Assembly (NCBI RefSeq): GCF_017304615.1
Contig: NZ_JAFKLZ010000002.1
Location: 124,001-188,000, forward strand
Length of the DNA stretch: 64,000 bases
Source of the DNA: Sphingomonas sp.
GTDB taxonomy: Bacteria > Pseudomonadota > Alphaproteobacteria > Sphingomonadales > Sphingomonadaceae
Reading direction: 5' to 3'
How positions within the stretch are numbered: position 1 is the stretch's first letter; every line of letters starts with the position of its first letter. The position numbers and the translations under genes are program-made. Below are positions 52,877-62,278 of the stretch, one piece after another. The notes beneath the pieces were generated by a model that did not search any database, was not told the origin of the DNA, and saw nothing but the letters and a program-made list of their open reading frames with translations.

Positions 52877-53302
52877 ATGACGAGAGACGGCTTCGCCTTT
52901 TCGACCGCCTTCAAGGTCCGCTACGCCGAGATCGACGGACAGAAGGTCGTGTTCAACTCGCGCTACCTTGAGTATGTCGATGTCGCGGCGACCGAGTTCT
53001 GGGAATGGACCGGGATCGCCGACGCGCTCGGACCCGTCTGGACCGAAACCGAATTCCACGTTCGCCGCGCCGAACTCGACTATCTCAAGCCGTTCGTGTG
53101 GGGCGACACGATCCGCGTCTGGGTGCGGATCGACCGCGTCGGCTCGACCAGCATGACGCAGCGCTACGAGATGGTGAACGAAGCGACCGGCGAGCTGCAT
53201 TGTGCCGTCGATATGGTGATCGTGAACGTCCATCTGCCGACCGGCAAGCCAGCGCCGATCGATGACGCAGTGCGGCAATTTATCGCGAATTTGCCCGGTT
53301 AG
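52877..53302 (+). CDS. 4HBT/YbgC-type acyl-CoA thioesterase
   Basis: 141 residues, hot-dog fold. KVRYAEIDGQKVVFNSRYLEYVDVAATEF carries the catalytic Asp position (AEID) and the HN-like N-S-R-Y of the family, with HVRRAELDYLKPFVWGD as second strand pair. It hydrolyses acyl-CoA thioesters. 13 bases after the exporter, so probably cotranscribed. Its stop meets the HxlR gene end to end. Confidence 0.9.
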   Translation: MTRDGFAFSTAFKVRYAEIDGQKVVFNSRYLEYVDVAATEFWEWTGIADALGPVWTETEFHVRRAELDYLKPFVWGDTIRVWVRIDRVGSTSMTQRYEMVNEATGELHCAVDMVIVNVHLPTGKPAPIDDAVRQFIANLPG

Positions 53303-53303
53303 T

Positions 53304-53801
53304 TTATTCCGCCGCCTGCTGCAGCGGCTCGTTATCGCCGACTACATCTTCCGGCAGCGCCCAGTGCAGGTCGCCCTTGCTGAGCGGTCGGCCGTCGTGC
53401 GACAGCACCTGAACCGGCTGGACTCGCCGCATGTCGCGGGCGTCGACCAACACCGGAGTGGCCGGAACGCCGGTCTCCCAGCGTTCGCCCCATTGGCGCA
53501 GCGCGACCATCACCGGCAACAGCGCGAACCCCTTGTCGGTCAGGCTGTACTGGATCTTGCGGCGGTCATCGGCAAGCGCCTCGCGCGTCAGAATCCCGTG
53601 TTCCACAAGGCGCGCCAGGCGGTTGGCCAGGATATTGCGCGCTATCCCGAGCTCGGACTGGAACTCCTCGAAATGGTGCAGGCCGTTGAACGCCGCGCGC
53701 AGAATCATGAACGACCAACGCTCACCCATCGCCTCCAAAGCGGCCGGCAGGCTGCACTCGACCAGATCGCGCAGCGGTTCTCTCAGTCCGCCCATCCCCA
53801 T
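53304..53801 (-). CDS. HxlR-family winged-helix regulator
   Basis: 165 residues. CSLPAALEAMGERWSFMILRAAFNGLHHFEEFQSELGIARNILANRLARLVEHGIL is the HxlR DNA-binding region, with the conserved Cys16 near the N-terminus that senses oxidants in characterised members. The C-terminal 60 residues extend beyond the minimal domain. Divergent from the CC_3452-family gene across a dyad. Confidence 0.92.
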   Translation of the reverse strand: MGMGGLREPLRDLVECSLPAALEAMGERWSFMILRAAFNGLHHFEEFQSELGIARNILANRLARLVEHGILTREALADDRRKIQYSLTDKGFALLPVMVALRQWGERWETGVPATPVLVDARDMRRVQPVQVLSHDGRPLSKGDLHWALPEDVVGDNEPLQQAAE

Positions 53802-53881
53802 CAGAATTCCTCTCTGCCTGCCGTAGCGTAACCCAATTCATCGGTCATGAAAATGCCATGTCAGTTTTCAGTTGCAACTCG

Positions 53882-53901
53882 CTACCTATTGCACTAGGTA
53901 G
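53882..53901. promoter_or_regulatory. putative HxlR operator
   Basis: Inverted repeat CTACCTA-TTGCAC-TAGGTAG between the HxlR gene and the divergent gene at 53946; ACCTATTG recurs once more at 53911-53918. Position and dyad form suit an autoregulatory operator. Confidence 0.5.
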
Positions 53902-53945
53902 TGATTCGCAACCTATTGTGCGTTGCAAGGACGAAGGAGGAAAAC

Positions 53946-54266
53946 ATGTCCCGCATTCTCGGTTTCATCGGCGCCGTCGCCGTCACCACGGCTTTCGGTT
54001 CGACCGTCGCGCTCGCGCAGCCCCAGGGTTCCGGCTATTACGCCGCCACCCCTGCCGAGGCGCCGGCCAAGACCAGCATCATCACCCGCGACACGATGTG
54101 GAAGTTCCGCGACGGCGCGTTCACCGCGTCGAAGGCGCCGGAGCGTGACATGGTGTTGTGCCAGCTCGTCGCGCAGCGCGTCGGCAAGCTGACGTCGTTC
54201 ACCGCGGGTGGTCAGGCACTCGACGCCGACAGCCTGGCGAAGTGCAACGCCAAGGCGGCCAACTAA
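53946..54266 (+). CDS. CC_3452-family secreted protein
   Basis: 106 residues with GAAGGAGG upstream. Signal peptide (MSRILGFIGAVAVTTAFGSTVALAQ) and a mature part with the family pattern: TRDTMWKFRDGAFTAS, then CQLVAQRVGKLTSFTAGGQALDADSLAKCNA, two cysteines likely forming a disulfide. Periplasmic, function unknown. Divergent from and probably controlled by the HxlR regulator. A strong terminator follows. Confidence 0.88.
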   Translation: MSRILGFIGAVAVTTAFGSTVALAQPQGSGYYAATPAEAPAKTSIITRDTMWKFRDGAFTASKAPERDMVLCQLVAQRVGKLTSFTAGGQALDADSLAKCNAKAAN

Positions 54267-54278
54267 GCCATCCCCTCA

Positions 54279-54317
54279 CCGGTTGCTCGCGCTCGCGTGC
54301 GAGCAGCCGGATTTTTT
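54279..54317 (+). terminator. rho-independent terminator of the CC_3452-family gene
   Basis: CCGG-TT-GCTCGC pairs with GCGAGC-AG-CCGG around GCTCGCGT, then ATTTTTTC. Confidence 0.85.
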
Positions 54318-54320
54318 CTA

Positions 54321-54357
54321 CGCCGGCCCGCTTCCCGGATTGGGGAGCGGGCCGGCG
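54321..54357. repeat. long perfect-arm hairpin following the terminator
   Basis: CGCCGGCCCGCTTCCC pairs with GGGGAGCGGGCCGGCG with a single mismatch around GGAT, a stem of about 16 bp, without a T tract. It lies 65 bases before the RelA/SpoT gene and could be a second transcription barrier or a repeat. Confidence 0.55.
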
Positions 54358-54421
54358 TCGTTATGAAAAACGTCAGCATTTGTATTGCAAAGCAACACGA
54401 CACGACGCCATCTAGGCAATA

Positions 54422-56509
54422 ATGCTGCGCCAATACGAACTGGTCGACCGGGTCCTGGGCTATGACCCGCAAGCTGACGAAGCTTTGCTCAACCGCGCCT
54501 ATGTCTTTTCGCTGCAGGCGCACGGATCGCAGAAGCGCGCATCGGGCGATCCTTATTTCAGCCACCCGATCGAGGTCGCCGGCATCCTGACCGACCTTCA
54601 CCTCGACGACGAGACGATTGCCACGGCAATTCTGCACGACACGATCGAGGACACGGTCGCCACCCCCGACCAGATCCAGAAACTGTTCGGCGACAACGTC
54701 GCGCGGATGGTCGACGGCGTCACCAAGCTGTCCAAGATCGAGGCGCAGACCGAGAGCGAGCGCGCCGCGGAAAATCTCCGCAAGTTCCTGCTCGCCATGT
54801 CCGACGACATCCGCGTGCTGCTGGTCAAGCTGGCCGACCGGCTGCACAACATGCGCACGCTCCACCACATCGCCAATCCCGACAAGCGCAAGCGGATCGC
54901 GCGCGAGACGATGGACATCTACGCCCCGCTCGCCGAGCGGATCGGCATGTACGAGTTCATGAAGGAGATGCAGAGCCTCGCCTTCGAACAACTCGAGCCG
55001 GAGGCCTATGCGTCGATCACGCGGCGGCTCAACCAGCTCAAGCAAGGCGGCGGGGATCGCATCGCCAAGATCGGGTCGGGGCTCAAGCTGCTCCTCTCCC
55101 GCGCGGGGGTCGACGCCGAGATTACGGGCCGCGAGAAGCACCCCTACAGCATCTGGAAAAAGATGCAGGAACGCCACATCAGCTTCGAACAGCTTTCCGA
55201 CATCATGGCGTTCCGCGTGACCGTGCCGACGGAGGAGGATTGCTACCGCGCGCTCGGCATCATCCACCGCCGCTGGCCGATGGTCCCCGGACGGTTCAAG
55301 GACTATATCTCGACGCCGAAGCGCAACGGCTACCGCTCGCTCCACACCAGCGTGATGCACGCCGGCGACACCCGCGTCGAAATCCAGATCCGCACCGAGG
55401 AAATGCACGCCGAGGCCGAATACGGCCTGGCCGCGCACTGGGCCTACAAATCGGGTAAGGTGCGCGCCGACACCCAGCATAGCTGGATCGCCGATCTGGT
55501 CGAAATCCTGGAGACCGCCGACAGTCCCGAGGAGCTGCTCGAACACACGCGGATGGCGATGTATCAGGATCGCATCTTCGCGTTCACGCCGAAGGGCGAA
55601 TTGCATCAATTGCCCAAGGGCGCGACACCGATCGACTTCGCTTATGCCGTCCATACCGATCTCGGCGACCAGGCGGTCGGGGCAAAGATCAACGGCCGGC
55701 ATGTTCCCTTGCGCACCGTCATCGAGAATGGCGACCAAGTGCAGATTCTGCGGTCGAAGGCACAGGCGCCGCAGCCCAACTGGCTCAACTTCGCGATCAC
55801 GGGGAAAGCGCGCGCCGCGATCCGCCGCAAGCTGCGGCTGACCGAGCGCAAGGAGACGCTGGCGCTGGGGCGCAAGCTGTACGACGAGATCGTCCAGCGC
55901 CTGCCCGCGCCGCTGTCAGTCGACGCGGTCAAGACCGCGCTCAAGAAACTAAAGCTGGCCGACGAGGATGCGCTGCTCGATGCGGTCGCGCGACGGCGCA
56001 TAACCGACGCGGAGCTGATGGAAGCGTTGATGCCCGGATCGGCGGGTACGGACGCTGGCCGGGCGCTACCGCAGCAATCGGCGGTATCGATCAGCGGGCT
56101 CGCCCCCGGTGTCGCTTACAAGCTCGACAAATGCTGCCACCCGGTCCCCGGCGACCGCATCGTCGGCCTGCGCCGGCCGGACGAGGAGATCGCGGTCCAC
56201 CGTATCGACTGCCCGGTGCTCGCCAAGTCGGACGATGCCGACTGGGTCGATCTCGCCTGGGGCGACAAGGCCGAGGGGGGCCTCGCCCAGATCGAAGTCA
56301 CGCTGAAGAACGAACCCGGCGCGCTCGGCACGGTGTCGACCATCATCGGTCAGCATCGCGCGAACATCGTCAGCATCCGGTTCGACACGAGCGACACCGG
56401 CTTCCACACCAACTTGATCGACCTGGAGGTGCGCGACGTCGCGCACCTCGAAAAGCTGATGTCCGCCCTGCGCGCCGCCGACGCTGTGAGTGCGGTAATG
56501 CGGCCTTAA
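54422..56509 (+). CDS. spoT: bifunctional (p)ppGpp synthetase/hydrolase
   Basis: 695 residues. HD hydrolase domain with AILHDTIEDT (His72-Asp73), synthetase domain with GREKHPYSIWKKM, RFKDYISTPKRNGYRSLHTSV and EIQIRTEEMHAEAEYG, TGS domain (FAFTPKGELHQLPKGATPIDFAYAVHTDLG), and C-terminal ACT (IEVTLKNEPGALGTVSTIIGQHRANI). The alphaproteobacterial Rsh enzyme that makes and breaks the alarmone. rpoZ, often just upstream, is not here. Confidence 0.96.
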   Translation: MLRQYELVDRVLGYDPQADEALLNRAYVFSLQAHGSQKRASGDPYFSHPIEVAGILTDLHLDDETIATAILHDTIEDTVATPDQIQKLFGDNVARMVDGVTKLSKIEAQTESERAAENLRKFLLAMSDDIRVLLVKLADRLHNMRTLHHIANPDKRKRIARETMDIYAPLAERIGMYEFMKEMQSLAFEQLEPEAYASITRRLNQLKQGGGDRIAKIGSGLKLLLSRAGVDAEITGREKHPYSIWKKMQERHISFEQLSDIMAFRVTVPTEEDCYRALGIIHRRWPMVPGRFKDYISTPKRNGYRSLHTSVMHAGDTRVEIQIRTEEMHAEAEYGLAAHWAYKSGKVRADTQHSWIADLVEILETADSPEELLEHTRMAMYQDRIFAFTPKGELHQLPKGATPIDFAYAVHTDLGDQAVGAKINGRHVPLRTVIENGDQVQILRSKAQAPQPNWLNFAITGKARAAIRRKLRLTERKETLALGRKLYDEIVQRLPAPLSVDAVKTALKKLKLADEDALLDAVARRRITDAELMEALMPGSAGTDAGRALPQQSAVSISGLAPGVAYKLDKCCHPVPGDRIVGLRRPDEEIAVHRIDCPVLAKSDDADWVDLAWGDKAEGGLAQIEVTLKNEPGALGTVSTIIGQHRANIVSIRFDTSDTGFHTNLIDLEVRDVAHLEKLMSALRAADAVSAVMRP

Positions 56510-56532
56510 ATCCTCCCCGGGACGGGGAGGAT
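56510..56532. terminator. bidirectional hairpin terminator
   Basis: ATCCTCCCC/GGGGAGGAT stem (9 bp) with GGGAC loop directly after the spoT stop; serves the convergent aminopeptidase gene too. T tract is weak. Confidence 0.6.
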
Positions 56533-56534
56533 CA

Positions 56535-58334
56535 TTACCCCCCGATCGTCGCGCACTTCGCGAGCAGCCACGTGCGCTCGTCGGCCGTCAAATGCGGTCC
56601 CAGCACGTCCAGCACGCGGCCATGATAGGCGTCGAGCCACGCACGCTCGGCTTGGCTCAGCATCGCCGGTTCGATCAGACGGCGCTCGATCGGGGCAAAG
56701 GTCAGGGTTTCGAACCCCAGCATCGTCTGCTCTGCGCCGGGGACGTCGCGGTGTTCGACCAGCACGAGATTCTCGATGCGGATGCCGTATTCGCCCGCTT
56801 TGTAATAGCCCGGCTCGTCCGAGATGATCATGCCCGCGCGCAGCGGCTCGGCGGGGCCGCCGCCGGGATAATTGGGCTTGGCGATCCGCTGCGGCCCCTC
56901 ATGCACCGCGAGATAGCTGCCGACACCGTGCCCGGTGCCGTGCGCGAAATCGAGACCCGCGTTCCAAAGTGGCCGGCGCGCGAAGCTGTCGAGCTGGCCG
57001 CCGTTCGTCCCTTCCGGGAAGACCGCGGTTGCGAGCGCGATATGCCCTTGCAGCACGCGGGTGAAGCGGTCGCGCATCTCGGCGGTCGGTTCGCCGACCG
57101 GGATGACTCGCGTCACGTCGGTGGTGCCATCGGCATACTGCCCGCCCGAATCGACCAGGTAGAGCTGCCCTGGCTCGATCGGCAGGCTCGATTCCTCGGT
57201 CACGCGGTAATGCGGGATCGCGCCATGCGGGCCGGTGGCGGAAATCGTGTCGAAGCTCAGATCCTTGAGCAGTCCGGTTGCCTCGCGCAGTTCCTGCAGC
57301 TTGGCGGCGGCGGTCAGTTCGGTTTCGGTGCCGCCCGGGAACGTCTCCTCGCACCATTTGAGGAAACGCGTCAGCGCGACCCCGTCGCGCACGCTCGCCG
57401 CACGATGGCCCGCGGCTTCGGCCGGATTCTTGATCGCCTTCGCCAGCACCACCGGATCGCGCAACGCCAACACCGTCGCGCCGCCCCGTTGCAGCCCGTC
57501 GAAGATCGCCGCCACCGCGCGTTCGGGATCGGCGGCGACGCGCTTGCCGGCATAGCGGCCGAGCGCGGGCGCGAAGTCCGTGCGATCATGAATGCGCACG
57601 GCATTGCCGAGATGCGCAGCGACGTCCTCGCTCATCTTTTCCGGCGCGACGAACAGGTCGAGCGTGCCGTCTGCATTGGCGATCGCATAAGCCAGCGCGA
57701 CGGGCGTGCGCTCGACGTCGGCGCCGCGCACGTTGAGCGCCCAGGCGATCGAATCGAGCGCCGACAGTACCACCGCATCGGCCTTGTTGTCGGTCAACCA
57801 GTCGGCGATCTCGGCGCGCTTCTGCGCAGAGGATTTGCCGGCAAGGTCGTCCGGCTGCACCACCAGCCGCGCATCCGACGGCGCGGGGCGATCGGGCCAG
57901 ATCGCATCGACGGGGTTGGTGTCGACCGCCACCAACGCCGCGCCCTTCGCGGCCAGCGCCTTCTCCGCCGCCTTTACCCAATCCGACGTGTGCAGCCACG
58001 GGTCGTAGCCGATCCGCCCGCCCTGTGGCGTGTGGCCAGCCAGCCAGTCCGCGACGCTGGTCGCCGGCACCTCGACGAATTGCCAGTCGCCGCCATCGAC
58101 CTGCTCGCGGACTTGCAGCGTGTAGCGCCCGTCGGTGAACATCGCCGCTTCCGCAGGCAGCACCACCGCCGTTCCCGCCGACCCCTGGAACCCGGTCAGC
58201 CATGCCAGCCGCTGGGCATAGGCGCCGACATATTCGGACATGTGTTCGTCGGTCAGCGGCACGACGAACCCGTCGAGCCGGTCACGCTTGAGTTGCTCGC
58301 GCAAGGCGGCGAGGCGGTCGGCATAAGTGGACAT
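56535..58334 (-). CDS. pepP: Xaa-Pro aminopeptidase (M24B)
   Basis: 599 residues, the long three-domain form. The dinuclear metal site is intact: Asp and Asp in LVDSGGQYADGTTDVTR, His in GTGHGVGSYLAVHEGP, Glu in ISDEPGYY and Glu in IRIENLVLV. Two N-terminal creatinase-like domains precede it. It removes N-terminal residues before proline. ATG 58334 (MSTYADRLAALREQL) fits the family. Convergent with spoT. Confidence 0.94.
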   Translation of the reverse strand: MSTYADRLAALREQLKRDRLDGFVVPLTDEHMSEYVGAYAQRLAWLTGFQGSAGTAVVLPAEAAMFTDGRYTLQVREQVDGGDWQFVEVPATSVADWLAGHTPQGGRIGYDPWLHTSDWVKAAEKALAAKGAALVAVDTNPVDAIWPDRPAPSDARLVVQPDDLAGKSSAQKRAEIADWLTDNKADAVVLSALDSIAWALNVRGADVERTPVALAYAIANADGTLDLFVAPEKMSEDVAAHLGNAVRIHDRTDFAPALGRYAGKRVAADPERAVAAIFDGLQRGGATVLALRDPVVLAKAIKNPAEAAGHRAASVRDGVALTRFLKWCEETFPGGTETELTAAAKLQELREATGLLKDLSFDTISATGPHGAIPHYRVTEESSLPIEPGQLYLVDSGGQYADGTTDVTRVIPVGEPTAEMRDRFTRVLQGHIALATAVFPEGTNGGQLDSFARRPLWNAGLDFAHGTGHGVGSYLAVHEGPQRIAKPNYPGGGPAEPLRAGMIISDEPGYYKAGEYGIRIENLVLVEHRDVPGAEQTMLGFETLTFAPIERRLIEPAMLSQAERAWLDAYHGRVLDVLGPHLTADERTWLLAKCATIGG

Positions 58335-58373
58335 GCCGCACCATTGCCAGAAACCCGGCGCAGGGGACAAGAG

Positions 58374-59732
58374 TCAGCGCGCGGCGCTGCCCAGGCTGGC
58401 GAATGCCGACAATGCCGCTCCCGCCGCCAGCCCGGCGCCCGCGAGCGCCGCGACATGAAACGCGTCGATCAGCGCGGGTCCGCTCGCCGCGATCACCGCG
58501 CCGCACGATGCGGTCGCGATCAGCCCTCCGGTCCGCGCGATCGCGCTGTTGAAGCCGGAGGCGGTGCCGGTATGCTCGTCATCGACCGAGGACAGCACTG
58601 CGGTGGTCAGCGGCGCGACCGCCGCCGCCATCCCGAGCGCGATCGCCAGCATGCCGGGTAATACGTGCGTCCAGTAATCGGCTCGCTCGCCGACCAGCAG
58701 CATCAGCGCGAACCCGGCGGCGACGATGCTCGGCCCGATCGTCAGCGGCCAGCGCGGCCCGATCCGCCCGGTCAGCCCGCCCATCAGCCGCGAGCCTAGC
58801 CCGACCGCGAACGAGAAAGGCAGCAGGGCTAGCCCTGCCTGGAGTGGCGAATAGCCTCCCCCGGTAATCAGAACATAAGGTAACAGCAGGATCAGGCCGC
58901 CAAGCGCACCGTACAGCAGGAACGTGTAGGCGGTCAGCCCGACGAACGCGCGCGTTCCGAACAGGGCCAGCGGCATCATCGCGCGGTCGCGGCGGCGATG
59001 CTCGACGAGCACAAACAATGCGAGCGTCACGATTCCAAGGCCAAGCGCGACCCACGCCTGCTCGGTCATCACGCGCTTGCTCGACCATAAAGTCAGCGCC
59101 CAGGTCAGCGCGCCGAGCGCGACCGTCGCCAGCCCCGCGCCCGCCCAATCGAGCGGCTGCTTGCCATCGCCGCTCTCTTCGACACCCTTGAGCGCCAGCC
59201 CGATCGCCAGCGCCGCGACCGGCAGGTTGATGTAAAAGATCGAGCGCCATCCGACGGCCTCGACGAGCCAGCCGCCGAGCGGCGGACCGAACGCGCTGGC
59301 GATCGCGCCGACCGCTGCCCAGGTGCCGACCGCGCGCCCCTTTTCCTCGCCCGAAAAAGCGTAGCTCAGGATCGACAGGCTGTTGGGCATCAGCATCGCC
59401 GCACCGATCCCCTGGACGACACGTGCCGCCAGCAACAGCTCGAGCCCCGGCGCCAGCGCGCAAGCAAGCGACGCCGCTGCGAACAGCGCAATGCCGCCTA
59501 TCAGCATCCGCCGCCGCCCGAAATGATCCCCGGCCGCCCCGCCAAGGAGCAGCAACGCCGACAGCGGCAGCAGATAGGCGTTGATCGTCCATTGCAGGTC
59601 CGCCGCGCTCGCCTGCAGATCGCGCCCGATCGCGGGCAGCGCAACATTGACCACCGACCCGTCGATGAACGCGAGGCTCGACGCCAGGATCGTCGCCAGC
59701 AGGGTCAGGCGCGGGTGGTGCGGGCCGGGCAT
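58374..59732 (-). CDS. MFS transporter, DHA2/EmrB-QacA type
   Basis: 452 residues, about 13-14 transmembrane helices. FIDGSVVNVALPAIGRDL and LQWTINAYLL are the DHA2 N-terminal motifs; GDHFGRRRMLIGGIALFA is MFS motif A; RVVQGIGAAMLMPNSLSIL is motif B/C. Drug or metabolite/proton antiporter in the inner membrane. Start at 59732 is used; an in-frame ATG at 59750 lies in the adjoining repeat. Confidence 0.92.
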   Translation of the reverse strand: MPGPHHPRLTLLATILASSLAFIDGSVVNVALPAIGRDLQASAADLQWTINAYLLPLSALLLLGGAAGDHFGRRRMLIGGIALFAAASLACALAPGLELLLAARVVQGIGAAMLMPNSLSILSYAFSGEEKGRAVGTWAAVGAIASAFGPPLGGWLVEAVGWRSIFYINLPVAALAIGLALKGVEESGDGKQPLDWAGAGLATVALGALTWALTLWSSKRVMTEQAWVALGLGIVTLALFVLVEHRRRDRAMMPLALFGTRAFVGLTAYTFLLYGALGGLILLLPYVLITGGGYSPLQAGLALLPFSFAVGLGSRLMGGLTGRIGPRWPLTIGPSIVAAGFALMLLVGERADYWTHVLPGMLAIALGMAAAVAPLTTAVLSSVDDEHTGTASGFNSAIARTGGLIATASCGAVIAASGPALIDAFHVAALAGAGLAAGAALSAFASLGSAAR

Positions 59733-59745
59733 GGCTTTCTCTACC

Positions 59746-59835
59746 GCCATTCCCGCGAAAGCGGGAACCCATCTCCAACGATTTCGCCCAGCAGCGCGTC
59801 TGAGAGATGGGTCCCCGCTTTCGCGGGGATGACGA
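59746..59835. repeat. inverted dispersed repeat (MGPRFRGDD type)
   Basis: Left arm has CATTCCCGCGAAAGCGGGAA and CCCATCTC, right arm GAGATGGG and TCCCCGCTTTCGCGGGGATG, reverse complements across about 30 bases. One of the most frequent sphingomonad intergenic repeats. Read through, its right half encodes MGPRFRGDD, a spurious N-terminal extension of the next gene. Confidence 0.85.
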
Positions 59836-59854
59836 GGTGGCTAGAGAGCCGTGG

Positions 59855-61915
59855 ATGACCGACCCCACGCCTCCCGTCGCCGCGACCCGTCCGCATGAAT
59901 TCACCACGCATGGCGTGACGATCAGCGACCCCTGGGCGTGGCTCAAAGACCCCAACTACCCGACCGTCACCGACAAGGACGTGCTGGCGTATCTCGAGGA
60001 AGAGAACGCCTATTTCGAGGCCGTGATGGCGCCGCACAAGCCGCTGACCGACCGGCTGTACGAAGAGATGAAGGGGCGCATCAAGGAGGACGATTCGAGC
60101 GTCCCGCAGAAGGACGGCGATTGGCTCTACTGGACCGCGTTCGAGACCGGCGGGCAATATCGCAAATGGTGGCGCAAGCCCGTTTCGGGCGGCGACGACC
60201 AGTTGATCCTCGACGAACCGTCGCTGGCCGAGGGCAAGGAATATTTCCGGCTCGGCGCGTTTTCGGTGTCGAACGACGGCAAGCTCCTTGCGTACGCGAT
60301 CGACGACAACGGGTCGGAGCGCTTCACGATCCGGGTCAAGGACCTCGCGACCGGGGAGCATCTGCCCGACACGATCCCCGGCATGCTGTCGGAGATCGTG
60401 TGGACCGCCGACGACAGCGCTTTCCTCTATGGCCTCGCCAACGAGCAATGGCGCACCGACAATGCGCGGCTGCACCGGCTCGGCACCGATCCGAAGGAAG
60501 ATGTCGAACTCTATCACGAGGCCGACGAGGGCTTCCGCGTCGGCGTGTCGGAGACGAGTGACCGCCAGTGGATCGTCATCGCCAGCGGCGACCATACGAC
60601 GAGCGAAGTCTATCTGCTGCCCGCCAACGATCCGACCGCCGAGCCGCTGCTCATCGCGCCGCGCAAGCCGGGCCGCGAGTATGATGTAGAGACGCATGGC
60701 GACACGCTTTACATCCATACCAACGACACCGATCCGATGTGGCGGCTGGTCACCGCGCCGATCACGGATCCTGGCAACTGGTCCGAACTGATCCCGCCAT
60801 CGCCCCATTTCTACATGACCGGCATCGAATGCTATCGCGACTATTTCGTGGTCGAGGGGCGCGAGGACGGCTTGGACCAGATCGCGATCCATCGCTACGA
60901 TCCCAGCGTCGCGCCCCAGCGGATTGTGTTCCCGGAGGCGAGCTATGCCGCGGGTCTGGGCGACAATCCCGAATACGACATGCCGGTGCTGCGGCTAGGC
61001 TACGAATCGATGGTCACGCCGGGGACGGTGTACGACTATGAGGTCGCTACAGCCAAGATGACGGTGCTCAAGGTGCAGGAAATTCCCTCGGGCTACGACG
61101 CCGGGGAATACGCGACCGAGCGGCTGAAGATCAAAGCGCGCGATGGGACCGAGGTGCCGGTGTCGATCGTCTACCCGAAGGACTTCCCGCGCGACGGCAG
61201 CCGACCGCTCTTCCTCTACGCTTATGGCGCCTACGGTTACGCCATCCCGCCCGGCTTCTCGACCGGCCGCTTGTCGCTGCTCGATCGCGGCTTCGCTTAT
61301 GCCATCGCGCACATTCGCGGCGGCGACGATCTTGGCCAGCAATGGTATCACGACGGCAAGCTCGAAAAGCGCACCAACACGTTCAACGATTTCGTCGATG
61401 TGGCGAAGGGTCTTGTGGCGGACGGCTGGACCAGCGAAGGCAAGATCGCGATCGCGGGGCGTTCGGCGGGCGGTGAACTGATGGGCGCAGTGGTCAATTC
61501 CGACCCCGCACTGTGGGGCGCGGTGATCGCCGACGTGCCATTCGTCGACGTGCTCAACACGATGCTCGACGAGAGCCTGCCGCTGACGCCGGGCGAATGG
61601 CCCGAATGGGGTAACCCGATCGAGGACAAGGCGGCCTTCGACCTCATCCGCTCCTATTCGCCCTACGACAACGTCAAGCCGCAGGCCTATCCGCCCTTGT
61701 TCATTTCGGGCGGCCTGAACGATCCCCGCGTGACCTATTGGGAACCGGCGAAATGGGCCGCGAAGCTCCGGGCGACCAAGACTGATGATAATATCCTGCT
61801 GCTGAAGACCAATATTGGAGCGGGGCATGGCGGCAAGTCGGGGCGGTTCGACAGCTTGTACGAAGCGGCCGAGGAACACGCCTTCGTACTGTGGCAACTC
61901 GGCGTGGAAGCGTAA
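59855..61915 (+). CDS. ptrB: oligopeptidase B (S9A serine peptidase)
   Basis: 686 residues, the normal prolyl-oligopeptidase length. N-terminal beta-propeller, then the hydrolase domain: Ser in IAGRSAGGELMG (about 536), Asp in SGGLNDPRVTYW (about 622), His in GAGHGGKSGRFD (about 657). RPLFLYAYGAYGYAIPPGFS precedes it. Cleaves short peptides after basic residues. ATG 59855 chosen; the longer frame (59807) begins in the repeat. Confidence 0.95.
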   Translation: MTDPTPPVAATRPHEFTTHGVTISDPWAWLKDPNYPTVTDKDVLAYLEEENAYFEAVMAPHKPLTDRLYEEMKGRIKEDDSSVPQKDGDWLYWTAFETGGQYRKWWRKPVSGGDDQLILDEPSLAEGKEYFRLGAFSVSNDGKLLAYAIDDNGSERFTIRVKDLATGEHLPDTIPGMLSEIVWTADDSAFLYGLANEQWRTDNARLHRLGTDPKEDVELYHEADEGFRVGVSETSDRQWIVIASGDHTTSEVYLLPANDPTAEPLLIAPRKPGREYDVETHGDTLYIHTNDTDPMWRLVTAPITDPGNWSELIPPSPHFYMTGIECYRDYFVVEGREDGLDQIAIHRYDPSVAPQRIVFPEASYAAGLGDNPEYDMPVLRLGYESMVTPGTVYDYEVATAKMTVLKVQEIPSGYDAGEYATERLKIKARDGTEVPVSIVYPKDFPRDGSRPLFLYAYGAYGYAIPPGFSTGRLSLLDRGFAYAIAHIRGGDDLGQQWYHDGKLEKRTNTFNDFVDVAKGLVADGWTSEGKIAIAGRSAGGELMGAVVNSDPALWGAVIADVPFVDVLNTMLDESLPLTPGEWPEWGNPIEDKAAFDLIRSYSPYDNVKPQAYPPLFISGGLNDPRVTYWEPAKWAAKLRATKTDDNILLLKTNIGAGHGGKSGRFDSLYEAAEEHAFVLWQLGVEA

Positions 61916-62278
61916 TTGCTGTTCCGCGTGCTGATCGAAGGGTCTGGCATCTTGACCGCAAAAGGCGCCGTCGGATTCTTCGCGACCATGACGGTGAACC
62001 AGCCCGAACAGCCGGGCGCAGAGATGTTCGCGTTGCGCGTGATCCGCGAGGAATGGCGCCACGGCTTCAGCGCCAACCTGTCCTCGACCAAGCCGCATCT
62101 GAAGATCGTCGATTGCTGGCGGCCGAGCTTTCGCGAGCGGCTGCGCAAGGTACCCGACACGCGGAGCTTCTACGAGGCGGGGTCGCGCGGGCAAGTCGCC
62201 GCGCGCGCCGCCAGCCTGAGCCGCGCGCCCACGTCCGCGACGATCTGGACCATCGCCGAGGTCGCCGAAGCCGAATGA
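61916..62278 (+). CDS. hypothetical protein
   Basis: 120 residues starting with a TTG immediately after the ptrB stop. Centre GFFATMTVNQPEQPGAEMFALRVIREEWRHGFSANLSSTKPHLKIVDCWRPSF is well structured and conserved-looking, with one Cys. No known domain recognised. Overlaps the next gene by 4 bases (ATGA), so ptrB, this gene and the thioesterase form one transcript. Start codon uncertain; GTG 61928 is possible. Confidence 0.65.
   Translation: MLFRVLIEGSGILTAKGAVGFFATMTVNQPEQPGAEMFALRVIREEWRHGFSANLSSTKPHLKIVDCWRPSFRERLRKVPDTRSFYEAGSRGQVAARAASLSRAPTSATIWTIAEVAEAE

Noticed and set aside
59807-59854. N-terminal extension MGPRFRGDD of oligopeptidase B
   Set aside because: Translation of the right arm of a palindromic repeat; the family start is at 59855.
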